Origin: RYN-230 sp963834705
GTDB lineage: Bacteria > Actinomycetota > Actinomycetes > Streptosporangiales > Streptosporangiaceae
DNA: 64,000 nt
NCBI GenBank assembly: GCA_963834705.1
Contig: CAWICV010000012.1
Coordinates: forward strand, 620,001 to 684,000
Direction of reading: 5' to 3'
Both the position numbers and the translations under genes were made by a program. The first letter of the stretch is position 1; every line of letters begins with the position of its first letter. This document shows positions 6,738 to 14,162 of the stretch, piece by piece. The notes under the pieces are model-generated. The model did no database searches and was not told the DNA's origin. It worked only from the letters and a program-made list of their open reading frames with translations.

Positions 6738-8297
6738 GTCACCACGCCGGTAGCCGAGTTGGTGATCCGGACCAGGGGGAAGTTGGTGTTGTCCTGGACG
6801 TCGTCACCGTAGGCGGCGCCCTGGTCCAGCCCGGCGAGCTGCCTGCCAGACAGGGCATAGGTGCCGCCTGGGGCCAGATGCGTGGAACTCAGGGACGGTG
6901 ATGGTGGGCGCCCAGGACGGCTTCGGCGTCCCGCCGGCCGTGTATACCTCCATGTCACTGCTGCCGTCGTTGAACAGGACCTGCCCGTTCGGCAGCGCCA
7001 GCATCTTCGTGTAGTACGTGGAGTCGTTCGGCGCGTTGGGCACGTCCGGGATCTGGGTGATCGTGTTGGAGCTCGCGTTGTAGACGAAGAAGTGCGTCGG
7101 CGTGTTGTACACGCAGGCGCTCACGTCGAACAGCACGTTCCCATCTGGCAGGACCGACCCCGGTCCGTCGGCGGCGCCGAACTGCTGGTTATCGATAGCC
7201 GGAATCTCCGGTCCCGCGATCCACGTGCCCGCGGTCCCCGGCTTGTACTGATAGAGCGCGGTCTGCGTGGGCGCGTCCGTGGTGCACGCGGTGGGCGGCT
7301 CTTGCGTGCTCGTGCCGGCCCCGACCACGAACGTGTTGCCGCCCGGCATCTCGACCTGCGGCCCGATCTCTACCACCGGGAACGGGTTGACCGGATTGCC
7401 GTTGGCGGCTGTGTTTCCCGCGAACGACCAGGTCTTCGTGCGCGGGTTGAACAGCTGGGTCGCGGCCGGGATCCAGGTGTCAACGGTCAGCAACTGGCCG
7501 CTCGGCTCCAGAGTCCAGCCTTCTTCGTCGTTCGGATCGTTCTTGCCGGTCCCGGGGATCACCCTCCACTTGAGCGTCCGCGCATTGAGCAGCGCGTCAT
7601 CGACGGTGAGGTTCGGATCCGTGAGGCAGGTATTGCACGGGTGCTGGAGCATGAAGGTGCCGTTGTTCAGCACGTTGCTCGCCGCGTCGCCAATGTTCGT
7701 CCAGCCCGGCGGCGGCGCGACCGAGGCCCAGCGGTTGGTCACCGGGTTGTAGATCGCTCCCCGGTTCGACCACACCGCGTTTTCGCCGATGTATTCGCCG
7801 CCCTCGACGATCATGCGCCCGTCGGGCAGGATCGCCGACGCGAAATACAGCGGCGTGTACCCGGCCGGCATCGACGCGATCTTGCTCCACGTCCCGTCGA
7901 TGTAGCTGCCCTGCGAATCCGGCGTGAGCTTGTACCACGCGGTGGTGCCGCCGGTGGTGTTGTTGTCCGGTTCATCGTGCACGAGCACGGTCCCGTTGCT
8001 CTCCAGCAGCATCGTGCCCGGCGTGCCGAACGGCGGCGGGTTCTGCAGTGGCGTCCAGGGTGACGCCGTGTTCGTGTCGTTGGGGCCGAGGAATGCCTTC
8101 TCCCCCGACGCCTTGGCCCGGCCTATCGGCGGACGCGGGCCAATTTGGCGCTGTGTCTGTGCGGACGCCTGCGCGGTCAGGGCCGCGCTGAGCGGGCGCG
8201 CTGACGCCGCTGGCGTACTGGCGATCACCAGGCCGGCCACCGCGGCCAGGCACGAAGCCCCGCCGGCGAGTACGGCAGATCGGTGTCTTAATGACAT
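6578..8297 (-). pseudogene. Secreted kelch / galactose-oxidase-like protein, frame broken
   Basis: The ATG at 8297 has GGAGG upstream and opens a signal peptide (MSLRHRSAVLAGGASCLAAV...ASA). A long kelch-type beta-propeller follows with repeats such as ILPDGRMIVEGGEYIGENA, LEPSGQLLTVDTW, MPGGNTFVVGAG and LPNGQVLFNDGSSDMEVY. The C-terminal Ig-like early-set domain (HLAPGGTYALSGRQLAGL to 6578) is in another frame; the shift lies near 6885-6895, after PSWAPTIT. Rejoined, the product is about 572 residues, typical for bacterial glyoxal/galactose-oxidase-like exported proteins. Copper-ligand residues cannot be assigned by eye, so oxidase activity is inference. It would be secreted and would end before the convergent terminator. 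Confidence 0.75.
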
Positions 8298-8515
8298 GAA
8301 GGACCTCCACGTGTCCGTGTGGAACTACTTGGTGGCCCAGGCCAGCCACCAACATCTAGATCCCTGCGACGGTAACCCCGCGCCCACGGCCAGGTCACGC
8401 CTGACACGGGAACTGCTCTACCCGCGGTGGATCCCGTGGCGGTGCGGGCCTAGCCGTTGGCAGTCACTGTGATTGGCGTTGAATGGCTTCGGTGCACCAA
8501 GACCTTCCGGGGTCC

Positions 8516-8638
8516 ATGCTGCGGCCCCGAGTGAAGCCGGAGCACGCGCCTTACCGCATCGCGGGAGGCAAGTTCCGCATCGGCGGAGTTTCGTACGGGC
8601 TGGCCGCAGAGATCTCGGACCCGGACGGCTGGGTGTAG
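8516..8638 (+). pseudogene. Fragment resembling the N-terminus of RiPP ThiF/TOMM-partner proteins
   Basis: The 40-residue reading MLRPRVKPEHAPYRIAGG, then FRIGGVSYGLAAEISDPDGW, resembles the N-terminal winged-helix (leader-peptide-binding) region of E1-like and TOMM-partner proteins. A TAG follows where a Trp codon would be expected (DPDGWVW in relatives I recall); reading past it gives TMLAAKGG and then a stop. No rest of such a gene follows. I read it as a decayed remnant. The resemblance is from memory and only moderately sure. Otherwise the 8298-8773 gap holds only the kelch leader. Confidence 0.35.
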
Positions 8639-8773
8639 ACGATGCTGGCGGCGAAGGGCGGATGAACGAATGGCGGCGGGTGACCACCGGGCCGCCACGC
8701 GGGTGTCGTGCCGCCAGTAACTGGGCAAGGGTGCAGCGCTGGACAGCGTGCTCACCGAAAGGCATGGCGACCC

Positions 8774-9109
8774 ATGTATCACGTCAACGCCGGAAAGCTG
8801 CCGGGCAATGACATCTCGCGGACCTTCGAGGGCGGCGCACACGGGCCATCGTCGGTATCGTTCTTCCTGGTGCATAATCAACCGGGCCAGGGCCCGAAGC
8901 TGCACCATCACCCGTACGACGAGACCTTCGTGATCCTGGCGGGCCGCGTCCTGGTCCAGGTGGGCGACGAATCCATCGAAGGCGGGCCAGGCGACATCGT
9001 GATCGGGCCGCCGGGTGTCCCGCACGGCTTCACCAACCTCGGCCCGGGTCAGGCCCAGCTCGTCTGCATCCATGCCGCACCCGCCATGCACACCGAGTTC
9101 GAGAACTGA
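8774..9109 (+). CDS. Cupin-domain protein
   Basis: A 111-residue single cupin. The first cupin motif is visible as KLHHHPYDETFVILAGRVLV (His-rich metal ligands and Glu) and the second as GDIVIGPPGVPHGFTNLG (His). Such small cytosolic cupins often bind a divalent metal and act as oxygenases, isomerases or ligand sensors; nothing here selects one. I chose ATG 8774 (MYHVNAGKLPG) with GAAAGG about 11 bases upstream, because residues encoded further upstream look non-native. The next gene follows 40 bases later on the same strand. Confidence 0.82.
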   Translation: MYHVNAGKLPGNDISRTFEGGAHGPSSVSFFLVHNQPGQGPKLHHHPYDETFVILAGRVLVQVGDESIEGGPGDIVIGPPGVPHGFTNLGPGQAQLVCIHAAPAMHTEFEN

Positions 9110-9149
9110 CAGCCACCGAGCGCTGGTGACCCGACCCGGGAGGGCGGCT

Positions 9150-9683
9150 ATGGCAGGCATCGTGGCGGGGACGGACGGCGGAGTCGAGTCCGCGCCAGCG
9201 GCGGAGAGTGTGGGACGGCGCCGGGCGGCCGGCATCTACGGGGCCATCATCACCGCGGCCATCCTGGCCGCCGTGGGCGGCCACTTGCCCACCACCGCGC
9301 TGGTGGTATCGGTCCTGGTCACCCTCGTGGTGTACTGGCTGGCCGAGGAGTACGCCGAGTTGCTGGGCGAGCAGATCGCGGGCGGCCGGCTGCCGAGCCG
9401 GTCGTACATCCGGGCAGCGCTGCAGGCGACGTGGCCGATGGTCAGCGCGTCCTACCTGCCGCTGCTGGCACTGCTGCTGGCCCGGGTGGCCGGGGCGTCC
9501 GCGAACCAGGCCGCCAACGTTGGTCTGGTGGCGGCGGCACTGCTGCTGACCGGGCACGGCTGGTGGGCGGGCCGGGCGGCTCACCTGCACGGCCGGCAAC
9601 TGCTGCTGGCCACGTCGGTGGCGGCGCTGCTTGGGCTGGCCATGATCGCGCTCAAGGACCTGGTCCTCATCCACTTGCACTGA
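9150..9683 (+). CDS. Small integral membrane protein, function unknown
   Basis: A 177-residue protein with about five hydrophobic segments: AAGIYGAIITAAILAAVGGH, TALVVSVLVTLVVYWLAEEY, ASYLPLLALLLARVAG, ANVGLVAAALLLTGHGWWAG, and LLLATSVAALLGLAMIALKD. The conserved-looking YWLAEEYAELLGEQ after helix 2 is typical of an actinobacterial family of unknown role. ATG 9150 has GGAGGGCGG close upstream. It lies 40 bases after the cupin and may be co-transcribed with it. Confidence 0.75.
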   Translation: MAGIVAGTDGGVESAPAAESVGRRRAAGIYGAIITAAILAAVGGHLPTTALVVSVLVTLVVYWLAEEYAELLGEQIAGGRLPSRSYIRAALQATWPMVSASYLPLLALLLARVAGASANQAANVGLVAAALLLTGHGWWAGRAAHLHGRQLLLATSVAALLGLAMIALKDLVLIHLH

Positions 9684-9812
9684 GGTACGAATTACCTGTT
9701 ATGCCAGGTCAGCGCCGGATGGTAACCTACGGTACAGATGTTAACGACCATGAGATTTTGAAATATCTATGACACATGTGGGGGACCGTGACCGACGTCG
9801 AGGTGGCGCCGT

Positions 9813-10970
9813 ATGCCGGCTGGTGAGGCGCTGGCCGACGCGGCGCTGGCCGAGCACACCGCGACGGTTCCGCTGGTCGACCACCACGTGCACGGCGCGT
9901 TCACCCGCGAGCTGAGCCTGCCGGAATTCGAGGAGTCGATCAACGAAGGATCACCGGATCCGGTGCCGGACTGGATGAGCCAGTTCGACTCCCAGCTCGG
10001 CTTCGCCATCCGCCGCTGGTGCGCGCCGCTGCTCGGCCTGCCCGCACACGCCCCGGTCGCCGACTACTGGGCACGCCGCACCGAGCTGGGCGTCCAGGAG
10101 GTCACCGCCCGGCTGCTCAGCGCGGCCGGGGTGTCGGACTGGCTGCTGGACACCGGCTACGGGCCGGACGAGATCCTGAGTCCGGCCGGCATGTCGGCCG
10201 CGTCCGGTACGGCCGCGCACACCATCGTCCGGCTGGAATCCATCGCCGAGGACATCGCGGCCGGCGGCGGGCCCGGCCGCGACTACCCGGAGGAGTTCCG
10301 GTCCCGGCTGGCGGCGGCCACGGCCGATGCGGTCGGCGTCAAGACGATCCTGGCCTACCGGACCGGGCTCGGTATCGACCTGAGCCAGCCCGACGAGGCC
10401 GGGGTCCGGGACGCGGCCAGCCGCTGGATCGGGTCGGCCGGGGTGGGCCGGCCCCGGCTGACCGACCCGGTCCTGCTCAGTTTCGGGCTGCACGCCGCCA
10501 CCGAGGCCGGCCTGCCGATCCAGTTCCACACCGGCTACGGCGACCGTGATCTCAACCTGGACCAGGCCAACCCGCTGTTGCTGCTGGACTTCCTCCGCGA
10601 TCCGAGGACGGCCCGGGTGCCGGTGCTGTTGCTGCACTGCTACCCGTTCCAGCGCGAAGCCGGATACCTGGCACAGGCGTTCAATAACGTGTATTTCGAT
10701 GTGGGGCTCGGCGTGAACTATGTGGGCGCGGCCGCGCCCACGCTGGTCGCGGAGTCCCTGGAGCTGGCCCCGTTCGCCAAGCAGCTGTACTCCTCGGACG
10801 CGTGGGGACCGCCGGAGCTGCATTATCTCGGGGCGGTGCTGTGGCGCCGGGCCATCAGCACCGTCACCGGCCGGTGGGTGGATTCGGGTGACTGGTCGGC
10901 GGCCGACGCCCGCCGGGTCATCAGCATGGTGGCCAGGGACAATGCGCTGCGGGTGTACCGGCTTGGCTGA
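9813..10970 (+). CDS. Amidohydrolase-family protein (FluG N-terminal-like)
   Basis: A 385-residue TIM-barrel metal hydrolase. VDHHVHGAF near residue 22 is the HxH metal site on strand 1; VGVKTILAYRTGLG contains the candidate lysine; IQFHTGYGDRDLNL and LLLHCYPFQREAGYLA give further His ligands; YSSDAWGPPELHYLGA holds the strand-8 Asp. This pattern fits the amidohydrolase group related to the FluG N-terminal region. Substrate unknown; a hydrolytic step on an amino-acid-derived compound is inference, supported by an M20 amidohydrolase and an RpiR regulator next door. The 9684-9812 upstream gap is unusually AT-rich and probably holds the promoter. Confidence 0.8.
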   Translation: MPAGEALADAALAEHTATVPLVDHHVHGAFTRELSLPEFEESINEGSPDPVPDWMSQFDSQLGFAIRRWCAPLLGLPAHAPVADYWARRTELGVQEVTARLLSAAGVSDWLLDTGYGPDEILSPAGMSAASGTAAHTIVRLESIAEDIAAGGGPGRDYPEEFRSRLAAATADAVGVKTILAYRTGLGIDLSQPDEAGVRDAASRWIGSAGVGRPRLTDPVLLSFGLHAATEAGLPIQFHTGYGDRDLNLDQANPLLLLDFLRDPRTARVPVLLLHCYPFQREAGYLAQAFNNVYFDVGLGVNYVGAAAPTLVAESLELAPFAKQLYSSDAWGPPELHYLGAVLWRRAISTVTGRWVDSGDWSAADARRVISMVARDNALRVYRLG

Positions 10971-10975
10971 CCGCG

Positions 10976-11009
10976 GCACGGCCGGGCGGGCCGGGCTAGC
11001 CGGCCGTGC
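10976..11009. terminator. Hairpin between convergent genes
   Basis: 10-base arms GCACGGCCGG (10976-10985) and CCGGCCGTGC (11000-11009) lie just after the amidohydrolase stop and overlap the end of the RpiR gene. It is probably a shared terminator for the two convergent genes. Confidence 0.5.
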
Positions 11010-11940
11010 CCGGGCCGGTCAGCTGCTCGTAGCCGGCCAGCCGGCGGCGGGCGTCCGCCCCGGTCTGCTCGGTGACGGCCGCGACCAGGGTCTCCACCAC
11101 GGCCATGGCGGAGACCAGCGAGTCGAACGGGCTGGGCGCCTCCACCCGGGCGGGCAGTACCACCTCGGCCACGTCGGCGGCGGGCGACATCCATGGATCG
11201 GTGAACAGGATGACGTGCGCGCCGCGAGCGCTGGCCTGGCCGGCGTAGCGCACGCTGGCCAGGTCGTACCGGCGGTAGTCGAACACGATCAGCACGTCGC
11301 GGCGGCCGAGGTCGAGCAGAGCCGCGGTGCGCTCCGGCTCGGTCTCCGGGACCAGCGACACATCCTTGCGGATGCGGACCAGGTAGGTGGTGAGGTAGGC
11401 GGCCAGCACCCGGCTCAGCCGGCCGCCCAGCAGGCGCACCCGCTTGCGCGGGTCGCTGAGCAGCCCGGCGGCCCGGCTGAACTCGGCTTCCGGCAGCGCC
11501 CCGAACGTGCCCGACAGCACCTGCTGGTAGGCCTCGGCCGCGGTGGGCAGCGTCCCGTCCGCACCGGAGGACGGGTGCGGTTCGCTGATCCGGCCCAGCG
11601 GCGAGCCGAGCTGCTCGTGCACCTCCCGGATCAGCGCCTGCTGGAACAGCGGGTAGCTGGGGAATCCGATCCGCGCCGCGAACCGGAGCACGGTGGGCGC
11701 GCTGACATGCGCCCGGTCGGCGAATTCGGCCACCGTGCCCAGGCCCGCGGCGGGGTAGGCGGCCAGCAGGGCCCGGCCGACCTTGAGCTCACTGGGGCTC
11801 AGCTCAGCCAGCTTGCGGTGGATGCGTTCGGCCACGGTCAGCGCGAGCGAGGACGGCGGCTGATCAGCCGCGGCCCCGGCCCGCCCATCCCGGCTGCCTG
11901 GACTGCCCTGGCTGCCCCGCCGCTGGCCCGATGCTGGCAC
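10996..11940 (-). CDS. MurR/RpiR-family transcriptional regulator
   Basis: A 314-residue regulator with an N-terminal RpiR helix-turn-helix (LSPSELKVGRALLAAYPAA, FADRAHVSAPTVLRFAARIG, residues about 47-100) and a C-terminal SIS sugar/phosphosugar-binding domain (VRLLGGRLSRVLAAYLTTYL, DVLIVFDYRRYDLASV, GAHVILFTDP). It ends tail-to-tail with the amidohydrolase and is divergent from the M20 gene, whose AT-rich promoter region (12060-12115) it probably controls. The SIS domain suggests a phosphorylated or amino-sugar effector, though several RpiR relatives respond to other metabolites. The first 30 residues are low-complexity, so the true start may be nearer residue 33. Confidence 0.85.
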   Translation of the reverse strand: MPASGQRRGSQGSPGSRDGRAGAAADQPPSSLALTVAERIHRKLAELSPSELKVGRALLAAYPAAGLGTVAEFADRAHVSAPTVLRFAARIGFPSYPLFQQALIREVHEQLGSPLGRISEPHPSSGADGTLPTAAEAYQQVLSGTFGALPEAEFSRAAGLLSDPRKRVRLLGGRLSRVLAAYLTTYLVRIRKDVSLVPETEPERTAALLDLGRRDVLIVFDYRRYDLASVRYAGQASARGAHVILFTDPWMSPAADVAEVVLPARVEAPSPFDSLVSAMAVVETLVAAVTEQTGADARRRLAGYEQLTGPGTAG

Positions 11941-12059
11941 GTACGCCCTCCTCTGCCCGGGCGCCGCACGCCGCTGCCACGCCGTACGCAGGCACGCGGC
12001 AACCCCCGGGACGCCGCTCTCCGGCCGGGCCTGGCAGGCTAGCGGCGACGTCTGACGAA

Positions 12060-12118
12060 TGCCATTGAGCTAACAGATATTACATGCTAGCTCTGATTTC
12101 ATATCCTAGTAACGTCTA
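12060..12118. promoter_or_regulatory. AT-rich divergent promoter/operator region
   Basis: In a genome near 70% GC, this stretch between the RpiR and M20 genes is conspicuously AT-rich. It includes GATATTACATGC and GATTTCATATC, which form a loose inverted pair. The 9684-9812 region before the other amidohydrolase has a similar AT-rich imperfect palindrome (AGATTTTGAAATATCT). Both contain TGAAAT, a candidate shared RpiR operator core; this is inference. Confidence 0.35.
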
Positions 12119-12165
12119 GAACGGGGGACGGTGAACCGCGCCATGGCCGTTGTGGAGTTGCTGCG

Positions 12166-13317
12166 ATGACCGTCATTCTCCCGCTGGAAGCGCTCGGCGC
12201 GTTGCGCGACGCGGTACACCAGGAACTGCCGGACGCGGAGCGCTTGCGCCGGGAACTGCATGCCCAGCCCAGCCTGTCCGGGCACGAACAGCCCACGGTT
12301 GACCAGCTGCTGGAAGCCCTGCCGGGCAGGACCGGCGCCGAGCGGCTGGCCGGCGGAGCCCGCGCCGTACTGCGGATCGGCGGGCCGGGACCCGCAGTGG
12401 GCATCCGCGCCGAACTCGACGCACTGCCCATCACCGAGGCCACCGGCGTGCCGTGGGCGGCCGGGGCGGGCGCCATGCACGCCTGCGGGCATGACGTGCA
12501 CATGGCCGCGCTGACCGCACTGGCCCGCGCACTGCACGAGGTGGGCCCGCCGGTGCCCATGCTGGCCGTGCTGCAGCCGCGTGAGGAGGGTAACCCGTCC
12601 GGCGCGGTGGACATCATCAGCTCCGGCGTCCTGCAGGCGAACCAGGTCCAGGCCATGGCCGCCGCGCACGTTCAGCCGCTGCTGCAGGCGGGCGAGGTGG
12701 CCTGCGCACCGGGGGTGGTCAACGCCTCGGCCGACGAGTTCTTCGTGACCATGACCGGCCGCCCGGGGCACGCCGCCTACCCGCACCTCACCCGCGATCC
12801 GGTGCTGGCCCTGGCCCAGTTCGTGGTGGCCGTGCAGCAACTGGTCAGCCGGAACACGGACCCGATGCAGCCCGCGGTGGTAACGGTCGGCACGCTGGCC
12901 GCGGGCGACGCGTCCAACGCCACCCCAGGCACCGCGACCGCCAGCGGCACCATGCGGGCGGTGACGCCGGCGCACCGCGACCTGCTGGATGAGCGGTTCC
13001 GCGAAGTGGCCGACGGCGTCGCGCTGGCCCACGGCTGCACCGCGGACGTGACGATCGTCCGCGGCGAGCCGGTGCTGGACAACGACCCGGGCCTGGCCGC
13101 GTTGACGGCGGCGCTGCTGACCCGGCTCGGCGCCACCGTCACCGAGCCGCTGCGCACCTGCGGGGCCGACGACTTCGCGTTTTACGGCCGGGTGGCTCCC
13201 TCGCTGATGCTGTTCGTCGGCACCGGCGGGCAGCCGGGTTCGGGCTTGCACACCGCCACGTTCCTGCCCGCTGACCGGGCCATCGCGGACGTGGCCGACG
13301 CGCTGCTGGCCGGCTGA
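12166..13317 (+). CDS. M20-family amidohydrolase (hippurate hydrolase / N-acyl-amino-acid deacylase type)
   Basis: A 383-residue M20D-like metallohydrolase. GIRAELDALPI near residue 85, HACGHDVHMAAL (about 105, metal ligands) and VLQPREEGNPSGA with the catalytic Glu pair are the family signatures. GRPGHAAYPHLTRDP marks the dimerisation domain and LRTCGADDFAFYG the final metal region. It should hydrolyse an N-acyl or amide bond of an amino acid. It is divergent from RpiR and near the FluG-like amidohydrolase, which suggests one regulated catabolic unit; the substrate is not evident. Confidence 0.87.
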   Translation: MTVILPLEALGALRDAVHQELPDAERLRRELHAQPSLSGHEQPTVDQLLEALPGRTGAERLAGGARAVLRIGGPGPAVGIRAELDALPITEATGVPWAAGAGAMHACGHDVHMAALTALARALHEVGPPVPMLAVLQPREEGNPSGAVDIISSGVLQANQVQAMAAAHVQPLLQAGEVACAPGVVNASADEFFVTMTGRPGHAAYPHLTRDPVLALAQFVVAVQQLVSRNTDPMQPAVVTVGTLAAGDASNATPGTATASGTMRAVTPAHRDLLDERFREVADGVALAHGCTADVTIVRGEPVLDNDPGLAALTAALLTRLGATVTEPLRTCGADDFAFYGRVAPSLMLFVGTGGQPGSGLHTATFLPADRAIADVADALLAG

Positions 13318-13371
13318 CCTGGCCGGCTGCGCCACGATCACCGGCTGATCACCGCCCGGTCACCAGCCCCG

Positions 13372-13911
13372 CTAAGGAAGTTCGCAGCGGGCCCAGACGA
13401 TCTTGCCGCCAGGGCTGCCGGGCCCATCCGGCGGGTAGTAGCCCCACTCCGCGCTCAGCGCCTGGACCAGCAGCAGCCCGCGCCCGCACTCGGCGTCCGG
13501 CCCCAGGTCCTGCGGGATGGGCTGGAGCCGGTCGGCGTCCCAGACCTGGATCAGCACGCTGCGCCGGTCCGAGGTGAGCCACAGCCGCATCGGCAACTGC
13601 CCGGCCCCGCGCTGCCGCGCGATCCGGGCCGACGCGCACACCGCGTTCGTGGCGATCTCGGAGACGAGCAGTTCCGTCGTGTCGGCCAGGGCAGCCAGGC
13701 ACCACTCGTTCAGCATGGCCCGGGCATGCATCCGGGCGGTACGCACCAACGAGGGCAACGCCCGCAGTTCGAGGAAACTGCGCAGCGGCCACTCCTGCAT
13801 CCGCGCCAGGTCCCGGTCAGGCAGCAGCGCGGGAACGGCGGACAGGGTGGCCACGTGGCCGGGGATGGCAGCGGCTGACCCGCAGACCGTTTCAGTCCCT
13901 GGGACGGTCAT
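13372..13911 (-). CDS. HATPase_c anti-sigma-type regulatory kinase (RsbW-like)
   Basis: A 179-residue single-domain GHKL ATPase. TTELLVSEIATNAV is the N-box, VLIQVWDADRLQPIP the G1-like strand, and CGRGLLLVQALSAEWGY the G2 box. Streptomycetes carry dozens of these proteins; they act on sigma factors or antagonists, or in signal switches. I started at ATG 13911 because the upstream extension is Arg/Pro-rich. It has no partner sigma factor beside it. It is transcribed away from the SARP regulator across a gap of about 250 bases. Confidence 0.8.
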   Translation of the reverse strand: MTVPGTETVCGSAAAIPGHVATLSAVPALLPDRDLARMQEWPLRSFLELRALPSLVRTARMHARAMLNEWCLAALADTTELLVSEIATNAVCASARIARQRGAGQLPMRLWLTSDRRSVLIQVWDADRLQPIPQDLGPDAECGRGLLLVQALSAEWGYYPPDGPGSPGGKIVWARCELP

Positions 13912-14162
13912 TGCTGCACACACGCCTCCGATCCGCTGCAGGCGTGGCCGCGGCGAGGGGTGACCGCACCGGCCTAGCGGGAACGATAAGCGCACGATGC
14001 CAGCAAAAGCTCACGAAACACCGTCAAGACGACAGCCGCCGATCACCGATTGCTCACCGACCCAGGTACGCTGCCGTCATGTCTGTGTTGCGACCGTGAT
14101 CCGCTGGTGCCACTAACGCAACCGCACCACACAACAAGCGCAGCGCAGCGGGCCAGGAAGAG

